Below, one piece after another: positions 55,041 through 64,000 of a stretch of DNA of 64,000 bases. The notes under the pieces were generated by a model. It was not told the DNA's origin. It saw nothing but the letters and a program-made list of their open reading frames with translations, and did not search any database. Positions within the stretch are counted from its first letter, which is position 1; every line of letters begins with the position of its first letter. The position numbers and the translations under genes were made by a program. Source of the DNA: Campanula takesimana (Eukaryota > Streptophyta > Magnoliopsida > Asterales > Campanulaceae); NCBI GenBank assembly GCA_026119855.1, contig JAOWBW010000181.1:620001-684000 (forward strand). Reading direction: 5' to 3'.

Positions 55041-55603
55041 ATAAAGTTAAGACATTTTTTACCTATAATATCCTTCAAAGAGAACCTCTTGAAAAGTCTT
55101 GAAGAAGAGGTTGAATACTTGGAGAGAGTATCTTTAGTAAATTGCCTAGAGTAAGGTTCAAGGTGGAAAACTCTTAAGGTCCAAAAAGAGGTCCCTTCCA
55201 ATGATGGATTGGAGGGGTTTTTATAGTTGAAAGACGGGAGGTTTTGGAGCCAAACGGAGTCTCCAAGAAATCTTTCCCAGGCAAAATCATGTATAATGAG
55301 CAAGGGAGAGATTCTTGGGCAGAATCTGTAACTGACGCACCCCAGAAGCGCGCGCATCCCACCTAGGCGGCGGAAGGCGTGCATGTCTGGCCTCAAGGGG
55401 CGGAGGCGCGCGACTCTGAAAGGCAAAATCTGACAGAATGGACTAGAAAGTTAGAACTGTTATTCAGTTTAGTCCCTGGACTTAACGGATCCCGTCTGGA
55501 ACTTAACCAAAGTAACAGAAACTAACAGAAAACACTTAAAAGAGGGAGAAACACAAAATCAAGTGTGCAATCGGGGTGAGCGGTCCAAGGCGGGGTGTCT
55601 ACA
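55041..55603 (-). repeat. LTR fragment on the minus strand (TGTAGACACCCC start)
   Basis: Minus strand starts TGTAGACACCCCGCCTTGG at 55603, a usual plant Gypsy LTR start. It has a TATA box (CTATAAAAACC, near 55215-55225) and, 120-195 bp upstream of it, a GC-rich cluster (55347-55412: GCGCGCGC, GGCGGCGG, GGGGCGGAGGCGCGCG). The inner end is lost at the GAA run. Confidence 0.6.
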
Positions 55604-56217
55604 GTAGGCCGGATATTATGTTTAGTGTCTGTGCGCGCTATCAAGCGGACCATAGAGAAGCGCACTTAACTGCTGTTAAATGCATTATTCGCTATCTTTA
55701 TGGAATCGTTAACCTTGGATTTTGGTACACCAAAGATTCGAATTTCGATTTGCAAGGTTATTCAGATGCAGACTACGCAGCATGCTCAATTGACAGGAAG
55801 AGCACTAGTGGCACTTGTCATTTCCTTGGAAATCGACTTGTTGCGTGGGCAAGCAAGAAGCAAGCTGCTGTGTCCATCTCCACTACAGAAGCTGAATACA
55901 TTGCTGCTGGAAGCTGCTGCTGCCAAATCCTATGGATGAAGCAACAACTAGTGGACTATGGAATTCATGAAGGATATTGCCCAATTTTATGCGATAATAT
56001 GTCCACCATAGCAGTCTCCAACAATCCTGTCATGCATTCAAAGACAAAGCACATCGAAATCAAATATCATTTTCTCAAGGACCACGTGGAAAAAGGAAAT
56101 ATACATTTAGAGCACGTGGGAACAGATAATCAAATTGCTGATATCCACACAAAAGCTCTTAACGCAAAGAGATTTGTCTTCTTGAGAGGAGAAATGGGTA
56201 TGCTTGAACTTAGCTAA
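55604..56217 (+). pseudogene. SIRE-like RNase H, 3' end of pol
   Basis: Contains SRPDIMFSVCARYQ, GYSDADYAACSIDRKSTSG, STTEAEYIAAGSCCCQILWM, ILCDNMSTIAVSNNPVMHS and TDNQIADIHTKAL, the Copia RNase H signature. The frame is open to the stop at 56215. Everything upstream of RNase H is missing, so this is a fragment. Confidence 0.93.
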
Positions 56218-57137
56218 ATTGTCCATATGATTTGTTATTACTAATGATTTTGTGTTTGCTTGATAAGTGTTCAAATTAGGTCAAGTTTAATGCTCCTGCA
56301 CAACACCTGCGTAATACGGTACTGCGCAGTGATTCATTTGCGCATGAAACAATGCAGTTATGAGATTTAGAGAATTTTTTGCACTATTTATGCTCTGCGC
56401 ATGATTTTAAGATGCGCACTTCTCGTGGATCACAGGTAAGTAGTCTATTCATTAGACATTGCACTTAGGTCCTTGACTGAAAAGTCAATGCTTAGCTCAC
56501 AAGGTTACTTGTGTAATTAAATTTTTCCCTCGCTTTAATTTTTGAATTTTCTTGGGAAATTACCATTTTACCCCTGTGCATGTCCCATTGTCATCAATGC
56601 AAACTGCGATTGATGACAGTGCCCCTTCGGAATGTCTGCTCACCATTTAATGAGGAAGGTGATGCGACAGCAGTCAACATATTTTCGCTGACACACGCGC
56701 GCGCAAAGACTGCGCACGCGCGCCCCTCATTCGGCCACATCACCCTGCTAACGTACGCCCGTCTTTTCACTGACTCAGCATTTATGAGGAAGTTGAATCG
56801 ACAGTGACCTGCTTAGAACTTCTCACTCACGCGCGTGCTAGGCCTGCGCACGCGCGCATCTGGTTGGGCCACGTCATCACAGCACGTGTCCCACTTCGAT
56901 TTTTCACCAAATCTTTTGCTGACGTCATGCGATATTGTTTTCCCTTTTCGGCATAAAACCATCTGACCCCTCTCTTTCTTCTCTTTTGCTCAATCTCTTT
57001 CACCAAAACCTCCATTTTCTCTTTCCATTTTTCACCATCTTCTAAAGATTTCCTCTTTCTCTCTCTTTGACCTTCATCTTCTCCATCTTTCATCTTCACA
57101 AAACTTCCTCTTTCATCTAAACCCTATCTCTTTATCA
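56218..57137 (+). promoter_or_regulatory. Internal promoter and leader for the downstream gene
   Basis: GGCATAAAACC at about 56950 is TATA-like. 56970-57137 is a CT-rich leader (CTCTTTCTTCTCTTTTGC, TTCCTCTTTCTCTCTC), typical of plant 5' UTRs, ending directly before the ATG. Upstream lie two GCGCACGCGCGC clusters (56694-56723 and 56831-56858), each followed by GGCCAC(A/G)TCA. A promoter role is inferred from layout. Confidence 0.5.
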
Positions 57138-60100
57138 ATGGCACCAAAGAAGACCACTCAAGAAATTCCCGAAGTTATTCTCTCCTCCACTACTTCTTCC
57201 TCGTCTTCGTCTGGGTACGAACAAGAACAACAAGTCCTCAAACCCGCCGTCGACGACATGGTATGGTTTCTTGATCTCCTTCTCTATTATTCGCATTTCT
57301 GCCATTGTTGTTCTTCGAGGTCTTAAAACCTCCCTTTGTGATTATGTGCTTGTTTGGTGTTCATTTTTGATATCGATTGTTGCTATGTGTTCATTTTCAC
57401 CTGATCTACTCTTATATGTTGTTTATTTCATGATCAAAACACTTTTTCTATGATTTCTATCAAATTTTTGGTTCAAAAACCCCTAGACAATCGAATGGTT
57501 CTTCTCATTTTCTGGGTTTATTGTATCATGTTTGACTGTTTGGTTTACATGGTTTTGTTCGTCCTGTTCATACGGTCATTTCGGTATACTTTTTGTTGAT
57601 TTGGACAACTTTTGATTTTTCATATTCTTGGTGTTCTTCGTGTCCATGAACAGTTATTTCATGTTCATCAAGTTCTTTATTTTTCTCTTATGCTTTGTGG
57701 TTCGCATAAAAATTTCTAAGTGTTTGTGTTTTGCGCATGCTTCCTTGTTTTGCGCATGTTTACTTGATTTTGCGCATTATTGTCATCATTTTTTTTATCA
57801 AGTATGGAGTTGTTGCGCATAGGTATTTTTGTGCTATCTGCGCATGCGCAAAGATCCATGCGCAATATTATTTGTCTAAACTATTTCTTTGTTTTGCGCA
57901 AAATCCCTTATACTTTATTTGTGGCTGGGAAGTCACTGAAAGGGATCTAAATCAAGATGCCATTGGACGCCCTTTGATGAGGCATCTGTGCTCATCGGGA
58001 ATTCTCCTCTCTTCACCCTTGATCAATCTTTCTACGTGCCTTCTCTCATAGATGAGTTCTTCGAGACAGCGCGCGTCATTCTTACGAAGCACAAGGGCGT
58101 ATCCACTCAGATCATCAAGGCAGTTGTCCAGAACTGCGAGATTTTGGTGCATCCTAATCACATACGCAAGCTCTGCAATTTTGAGGTTGATGATGCGCCA
58201 GATACCTATGATGTGGCTAAACAGAACAAATTAGCACAAAAGCTCGTAAATGAGCCAACTCTTGCAAAGCGATGGTCTGCGCATGATCGGAAAGAATTTG
58301 GTGAGGTGATGTATCACCTGTACACCTTAGTTGGTGATTCCCTCAACTGCAAGAATGGCAATAAAGGGAAGTTCATTTCAAAGCAGTGGGAATACTGCGC
58401 AGCCATCTATCAGAAGGATGAGCTCAACTGGCCCCAGATTATATGGGATGAGCTCACAAAAGCCATGAAGAGCTACGATACGCATTTTGACGCAGGGAAA
58501 CCAATATACCGGACTCATTGCAGACTGCTCCCCAAACTCTTGCTTCAATATGAAGAGTTAGAAACTTTTGTGAACAAAAGACCTATCCTGAAGCAGTCCT
58601 ACTCCTCAAAGTACTACACCAGATCGCAGCCCCATCTGCTGTGCGATGAGATTGGCGATGCTGATTATTATCGCGTCTGGAAATCAGATAATGATCCCAA
58701 CAAGGAACCGTGGTTTGGTAAATTGCCCAAGGATGTCAAAGGTAAGAAGAGCGCAGCAGATCCAAGTGTTGCGCCTGCGCAGGAGACAGCTGAAGAAGCC
58801 TCTAAACACAAGGGCAAAGGCATTGTGGAGTTAAGCTCTAAGAAGCATAAGGACATTCCCTTCGTCCAGTCCACCGCAGGCATCAAGATCCGTGAGCCTG
58901 CGCCTGCTGCTCCCAAGCCTCCCTCCAAAAAACGCAAGGCAAATGCGCCTGAGCCCTCTCCAAAAAAGGCCAAGACTTTAAAGGGAGCCTTCCAGCGTGT
59001 CCCCACTACTGCGCATGATTCTGAAGCACGTATGGATCACACTGGTGATTCTGAAGATGCTGATCTTCAGGGGGAGACTCTTCCAAAGGCCCCTGCTGCG
59101 CAAGACCCTGCTCCTGCTGCTACTACTGCTGGAGATATTCCTGTTACAACTCCTCCTCGCTGCAAGCAAAAAGTGCGCAGCAGCGCTAAGGGTTCAAAGA
59201 AGCGCCATACTCTATCTCTTCCAAGTTCTCCAAGAGAGCCAACATCGAGCGCATTTCAGCGCGTAAACATCCCTGTTGGCAATATGCGCAGGGTTACTTC
59301 TGTTCTGGATGAAGTCCTGGATCTTGTGCCAGAGGAAGATGAAGATGATGATGCTGTTGATCAAGCCATTGGTGGTGATGGCGCAGCCCCTCCTGAGACT
59401 ACTCCTGCTACGCACACTGACCAACCTGACCCTGTTGCGCCGGAGATTCCAGCACCTACTGCTGCTGCTGATCCTGAAGATTCTCTCAAGGATGGTGCCA
59501 CTGCATCTGATAGCAGTGACCATTCCTCTGCCAAGAGATCTCCTGCGCACAGGACACCTCTTGTAGATCCTGTTTCTACCACCTCTCCTCCAAAGACTAC
59601 AACAGAGCAACCTCCTGCTGCATCAACTCTTCATGCGTTCTCCACTTCTTCCCTCTTTTCATCAACTGACCTACGTCAGATTATCCAAGCTCTTAATACT
59701 ATACAATTCAACCAAGTGGCTGCGCAGTCTCAGATGAATCAAATCATCACTGCGCAGAACGCTATTCAAGAGCACCTTGATACGCAACGTGTGGAGATTG
59801 CTGCCATTAAGGGGGAGAATGCTACAAAGGCAAGCGCAAGTACCTCCGCAGGCCCCTCTTCACGCACTCCAGAACTCCTCGACCAACTTGTCTTGGATTC
59901 CCTGATATCGATTAGTGGGTTGCTAGAAAATGTCTGCACCTACAAAGCTATTAATGATGGGTTTACAGGCTTGCTGAAACGACTGCGCAAGAATTTAGCT
60001 GATGGCTTATTTGAAGGTTTTGCTGGCCTTGAAGCACAGATTATGGATAGATTTGGCCAAGGTGGTCCTGCGCAAGCTGGTGCGCTAAATATGGAAAGTG

Positions 60101-60426
60101 TCAGGGAGTGCATAACTCAAGCGATGACTGACTTTGCTGATGGGTTCAACGCAAGGATGGACCAAGCTATGTTTGATATTCAAGCTAGCGTGAACACTCA
60201 GCGCCTCCACACTGACACTCGTCTTGAAGCAACGCAAACCACCATCATCAATACAATTGAAGCTGCAGAGCAATCGTACTTCAACCAAATGACTAGTCAT
60301 CAATTGGCCTACACCAATAACTTTCGCGCGCTTCAAGATGATAATAGAAATATGCACAGAGGGATGACCACTTATGTGGGAGAAGCAGTTGCGTTTCGCG
60401 AAAAATTTCTAAGATCTCAAAATTGA
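57138..60426 (+). CDS. Two-exon SIRE-type extra ORF (env-like position), nuclear-type protein
   Basis: Exon 1 is 57138-57260 (MAPKKTTQEI...). Exon 2 is 57943-60426, joined in phase by a GTATGG donor and CTGAAAG acceptor. The predicted product is about 868 residues. After an N-terminal globular block (from FYVPSLIDEFFETARVILTK to about RVWKSDNDPNKEPWFG) comes a long low-complexity Pro/Ala/Ser region with Lys-rich clusters (KKRKANAPEPSPKKAK, a bipartite-NLS-like signal) and an acidic VPEEDEDDDA patch. C-terminal Gln/Asn-rich helices follow, likely coiled coil. I see no signal peptide or membrane helix, so an envelope function is unlikely. The last codons look shifted: an adjacent frame to 60496 continues the helical pattern. 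Function unknown. Confidence 0.7.
57261..57942 (+). other. Sense-strand intron in the SIRE-type extra gene
   Basis: 682 bp, T-rich, GTATGG...GAAAG, same phase on both sides. Every in-frame read-through from exon 1 stops within 22 codons, and exon 2 has a TGA just upstream (57937), so splicing or a separate start is needed. Contains eight or more TGCGCA words. Confidence 0.6.
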
Positions 60427-60978
60427 ACTTATGAACAAGTTCAATGGACTGCAGAACGAGCTGCGCGAAGCCCTACAGCGGATCAAGATAAACTAGGTCT
60501 ATGAAATTTTTTGTTTTTGTGCAAGGTATAACTTTTTGTGCCCATTTTTGTTTTCTTATTCAAACTTGTAATCTGCAACTATTAACATTTCATGTTTTAA
60601 TGAGAAAATCGCATCATTTGTTCCAAAAAAAAACCTTGTTCAATTCAAACTGTTCGTTTGTGGAACAATGAAAGCATTATTTAAACATCATGCACATAAT
60701 CTTAACTGCTCATATTTCTACGCATAATGTTTAAACATTCTGTTTAAACACATACTTAAACTAAAACTCATATTATTTGTATGCGCTGAATGATATTTCT
60801 GTTTTTCCCATATTGTAAGTTAATCTTTTGGATAGACTAGAAATCTATGACATTGGCTAGTGTGTGCATTGACTTGAGGCATGATTTACCATTCTCATTT
60901 TTATGGACATGTTATTATCAAGTACAATGAATTGCCTTTGTTATAGTAGGTAATGACATCAATCATTTAGGGGGAGAT
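60427..60978 (+). other. 3' untranslated region and polypurine tract of the SIRE-like element
   Basis: AT-rich sequence after the extra ORF. The helical C-terminus continues in another frame to 60496. The tract TTTAGGGGGAGAT ends at 60978, directly before the LTR. Confidence 0.6.
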
Positions 60979-62402
60979 TGTTGGGTATGCTTATCTCTTA
61001 ACCCTCCAACTCATGTTAGAATTGATTGATACCATCACCTATTAGTATTTTATGGACTTTAGGACCCTATGTAAGAAGTTTAATAACTTCAATTTTTAGC
61101 TTAGTCCATTTTATTTTATAGGCTTAGAATATAGGGATTGGAGCAAAAAGGATCGAAGAACTAAGCAAGACTGTTGTCTCTGCGCAGGTCTTCTCTGTGC
61201 AGGACATCACTGCGCAGCATTCAACTTTGTACAGTTTTCATTGTTTTCAGATTACCTAACTTGGAAAGCGGTAAGAATATGTGCGCTTATTGAAAGTGCT
61301 GAGGTGTGCAGAAACGACAAAATATGCACACTCAGCATATCCAACGGTGGAGATGCGCTCAGATGAAATATTTCATATGAAGACAGCTGTCAACCTTTTA
61401 GAAGAATATTTGAATTTTGTCTTCACGCTCTGTCTCCAATAGCTACACAGGACACCTGCGCACCAATCATATTGTGCCAGCTCATTGTCCTTGCTCAGTC
61501 TCCAACGGCTACAAAGGACACCTGCGCACCAATCATATTGTGCCAGATCATTGTCCTTGCTCAGAGAACCATCGACTACTTTTAACCTCTCAGCTATAAA
61601 GAGCCTGCTCATCTTCATTTCCAAGTTGCTAGAGTTTGTGCTTACTAAGTATCTTTGAAGTTCAGAAGATTGCTGCTTAAAAATCCCAGATTCACAAGAA
61701 CAACCTTCAAACCTTCATACCTTCAAACTCCTGCCCAGATCCTAAGCCTTGTATCAACCAGATTTCTTTGTGCTCTTCATCTTATAGATTTATAGAGCCT
61801 AGATTTATGACACACACACCTCTTGAATCTTTGATCATATAGATCTTACTTCTTGAGAAACACCGGTTTAGTCTAGGATTTGTTCTTCATAGCATAGATT
61901 TTGACTCGAGTTTTGATTCATTGTAATCTTGTAAAAACTCCTCACATCAATATAAATCTCTCCATTAGAAAATCCAAGACTAACCATCTTGGTAGAGGAC
62001 GTAGATCTTTCATCGATCGAACCTCTCCAAATAACTTGTTCTTTATTCTCGCTATTTATTTCCTGCTTAGTTATTTCTGACTTACTACTTTATTTAATCT
62101 TATCAGATTGCTATTATTGCTGCTGTGTTTGTTATTGCTTATTGCCTTAGAATCCTTTTTATCCAAAACTTTAAGCCAAAACTTAGCGCGTGCGTTTTTA
62201 GTCTCTACGCAGCTTTCCCTACGCAGTAGCTGCTTAAATTTCCGCTGTGCATTTCACACTCTCTCTGCGCGCTATACTTAGCTTATTTGAGAACTGTGCG
62301 CATAAGCTATTGCTTTTCAAAAGGGTTTGAAAAGAATTTTTAAAACGCTATTCACCCCCTTCTAGCGATTTTCATACCCTTGTTGCCCCTTTGGGACCAA
62401 CA
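60979..62402 (+). repeat. SIRE-like 3' LTR
   Basis: Begins TGTTGGGTATGCTTATCTC, ends CCTTTGGGACCAACA, 1424 bp. Contains a tandem pair of about 75 bp (CTACACAGGACACCTGCGCA at 61442, CTACAAAGGACACCTGCGCA at 61510) and repeated TGCGCA words. A likely TATA (CTATAAAGAG, about 61593) follows these words by 60-150 bp. Confidence 0.85.
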
Positions 62403-62767
62403 CATGTGATCTTATTAACTTAGTATCTCAATCTTTCATGATCAGATAGTTAGTTTCAGTCAAGATCCAGTCGTCAGGATGTCATGTTAGGATGTAAAGT
62501 GAACATGTAGAACTAGCATGTAAAATGTAAGACGTAAACTCAAGCTGTTATCTCCAGGATGTAGATGTAGTGCTGCGAGATTTTTCACCCCAGACATCAA
62601 TAATATTTGAGTCTCTCATATCAATTATATCTCTCCATGAATGATTGGCTCCGACTATCTCTTTCTCAAGTCTTTAACAGAAAGGAATTGCAAATGGGTT
62701 TGCAAGTGAAAGTTACATGGTTGTGACTTTTGACATGAGAGGGGTTGGGCAGTCAAGTGTTCCCTTA

Positions 62768-63065
62768 TAAGGATGGCCAAACCGAACCGGAACCGGACCG
62801 GAGAAGCACGAAACCGGAGCAAACCGGCGAATAAACCGGAACCGGAGTAACCGGAACCGCCATTCATCCTGGCCGGTTACGGTTCACATAAATGGCGAAC
62901 CGGACCGGAACCGGAACGAAAATCCCTTGTTTTTCAATAATTTTAAAAGGGGGGGACCGGAACCGGCACCTAACCGGAACCGGAACTGGGGTAAGCACGG
63001 GCCGGTTCAGGGTCACATATATGCCGAATCGGAATCGGGCCCAGAACCGGTTTTGGCCTTCCCTA
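62768..63065. mobile_element. hAT-type MITE, TSD TTCCCTTA, CCGG-rich
   Basis: 8-bp duplications TTCCCTTA at 62760-62767 and 63066-63073. Ends TAAGGATGGCCAAACCG and (reverse complement of the right end) TAGGGAAGGCCAAAACCG. The 298 bp are packed with AACCGGAACCGG words, giving many CCGG sites. An 8-bp TSD and this TIR fit the hAT superfamily. An open plus frame across it (62892-63203) is an artefact. Confidence 0.9.
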
Positions 63066-63644
63066 TTCCCTTACTGGGTTTCAAGAAATCAAAGATGTGA
63101 TTGCTGTTTGCAAATGGGTTATCAGAATCTATACACTGACAGGATATTATTAGTGGGTTCTTCTACAGGTACTTTTTTTGGTCCAAATTTCTTGTCTTTT
63201 TGAAGTACTTGGGATCAAGGGTTAATTGGTGTTAGAATGATGATAATGAAGCACATGACTTTGATTGATTATTATTTTTGTAGTGAGGAAGATACCTTTC
63301 TAATTGATAGCTATCCTACTTGTTGGTGGGGGTAAGAATTGAACTACAAAGATCAGATTGGCTGTTTGATTTAGTAATTAGTCAGAGCAGATTTGTTTGT
63401 GGAGTAGACTGTTTTGGACTTCAGTGATATTAATTGGAAACGTTTTTTTTTTTTTTTACTGATGTACGTGCAAATGGGTAAATATAATTTCGTGTGAAAT
63501 AAATGTTGTGTGCTAGTTGTGCTTATGCTATTTTAGGAATTGACTGCTGGAACTCTTTGCTTAAATTTATTGAGATTGTGTGGAGAAATTTTCATGCAGT
63601 ACATCTTTCTTTTTTTAATCCAAAATCGAGTCCTGAAAAATATA

Positions 63645-63782
63645 CTCTCTTTGTCCCATAACAAACCACTCATTTCATTTTAGGAACGGTGATAAGGAAA
63701 AGTGTTTTAAAAGAAGGTGTTGTGAGTACGACGTAGAGAGAAAGTGATAGGAAATAGTAAGTAAAAAATTATTGTGAATATG
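63645..63782. mobile_element. Truncated Stowaway MITE, paralogue of 44163-44416
   Basis: Starts CTCTCTTTGTCCCATAAC and follows the copy at 44163 to AATATGGCA, where it changes abruptly to SIRE sequence. Confidence 0.85.
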
Positions 63783-64000
63783 GCACGTGGGCACAGATAA
63801 TCAAATTGCTGATATCCTCACAAAAGCTCCTGATGCAAAGAGATTTGTCTTCTTGAGAGGAGAAATGGGTATGCTTGAATTTAGCTAAATTGTCCATATG
63901 ATTTGTTATTACTAATGATTTTGTGTTTGCTTGATAAGTGTTCAAATTAGGTCAAGTTTCATGCTCCTGCGCAACACCTGCGCAATATGGTACTGTGCAG
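63783..64000 (+). mobile_element. Second SIRE-like fragment, running off the window
   Basis: CGTGGGCACAGATAATCAAA onward matches 56115-56335, including the end of pol (NQIADILTKAPDAKRFVFLR) and the spacer after it. It differs from the first copy at scattered positions (ILTKAPD versus IHTKALN), so it is a separate copy and not a recent duplicate. Confidence 0.9.

Larger units (their letters stand above)
55604..62402 (+). mobile_element. SIRE-like Copia element, 5'-truncated, with downstream two-exon gene
   Basis: Order: the RNase H end of pol (55604-56217), a spacer with a promoter, a two-exon gene (57138-60426), a polypurine tract (TTTAGGGGGAGAT), and the 3' LTR (60979-62402). A large extra ORF after pol is the SIRE-lineage plan (the env-like ORF). 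The left part of the element is lost at 55603. The right LTR inserted into the hydrolase block: the flank CATGTG resumes the sequence seen at 23743. Confidence 0.85.
62403..63782 (+). pseudogene. Alpha/beta-hydrolase block, copy 2 (empty site for Gypsy C)
   Basis: Matches 23743-24119 and then 43335-44290 with no Gypsy element between: CTTACTGGGTTTCAAGAAAT is continuous at 63070-63089. The same hydrolase exon is recognisable (FASESYMVVTFDMRG, then after the MITE FQEIKDVIAVCK and DRILLVGSST). Broken by a hAT MITE and by a frameshift. The block ends inside a Stowaway at 63782. Confidence 0.8.

Noticed and set aside
54932..55426. 164-codon minus-strand frame with a poly-Leu run
   Set aside because: The Leu run is the GAA microsatellite read in another frame; the rest is LTR sequence.
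57138..60426. Interpretation as an envelope glycoprotein
   Set aside because: No signal peptide, hydrophobic fusion or membrane segment is visible, whereas Lys-rich NLS-like clusters are; kept as an extra ORF of unknown role.
62892..63203. 103-codon plus-strand frame
   Set aside because: It runs from the hAT MITE into the hydrolase exon in the wrong frame. Only the last part overlaps real exon sequence by chance.

Overview
This is nuclear DNA from a flowering plant, almost certainly a eudicot. It has AT-rich intergenic sequence, GT-AG introns, Stowaway MITEs with the usual ...GGGAGTA ends, and plant-type Copia and Ty3/Gypsy retroelements with CA-ending LTRs and initiator-Met or tRNA-Arg type primer sites. 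I see no intact host gene. The host-derived genes are broken: a plant-mobile-domain gene, two copies of an alpha/beta-hydrolase fragment, and a lectin receptor kinase.

Layout. (1) 1-19358: one large Tat/Ogre-like Gypsy derivative on the minus strand. Its LTR is at 18060-19343 and its tRNA-Arg-type primer site at 18038-18058. A 27-bp W-box-bearing satellite fills its leader, a chimeric Gag-like ORF (seven 11-residue repeats plus a Gag C-terminal zinc motif) lies at 5257-6048, and an antisense intron-containing plant-mobile-domain pseudogene lies at the far end. It has no pol. The satellite has been split by a 2.6-kb Tekay-like solo LTR (6644-9288, TSD GGTTG) and by a 7.7-kb Copia element A (9736-17405). 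(2) 19359-23936: a deleted Gypsy B on the minus strand, in which gag is fused to the last codons of integrase, interrupted by a solo Copia LTR (TSD GATAA). (3) 24125-43334: Gypsy C on the minus strand, Tat type with dual RNase H and an antisense multi-exon passenger gene, flanked by the TSD GGTTT and sitting inside a hydrolase exon. Its 3' LTR is split by Copia B (24285-33736). (4) 43335-50535: hydrolase remainder, MITEs, a Helitron-like end, a 66-bp tandem repeat, a 1114-bp perfect-palindrome MULE nested in a Stowaway, a LINE scrap and microsatellites. (5) 50600-55603: LTR scraps and the receptor-kinase pseudogene. (6) 55604-62402: the 3' half of a SIRE-like Copia element carrying a downstream two-exon gene with its own promoter. 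(7) 62403-63782: a second hydrolase-block copy with the Gypsy C site empty but a hAT MITE inserted. (8) 63783-64000: the start of another SIRE fragment.

Themes. Three retroelements here carry passenger genes with introns (two antisense, one sense). At least six retroelement promoters have GC-rich, CpG-containing inverted-repeat words 25-260 bp upstream of the TATA box, with a different word in each family (GCGACCGCAC, GCTCGGCCGAGC, TGGCCGCGTGGCCA, CCGTACGG, TGCGCA). Two small hairpins are repeated three times each in the Tat-like element with compensatory stem changes. The nested insertions, several dated by target-site duplications and one by an empty paralogous site, give a readable order of events.
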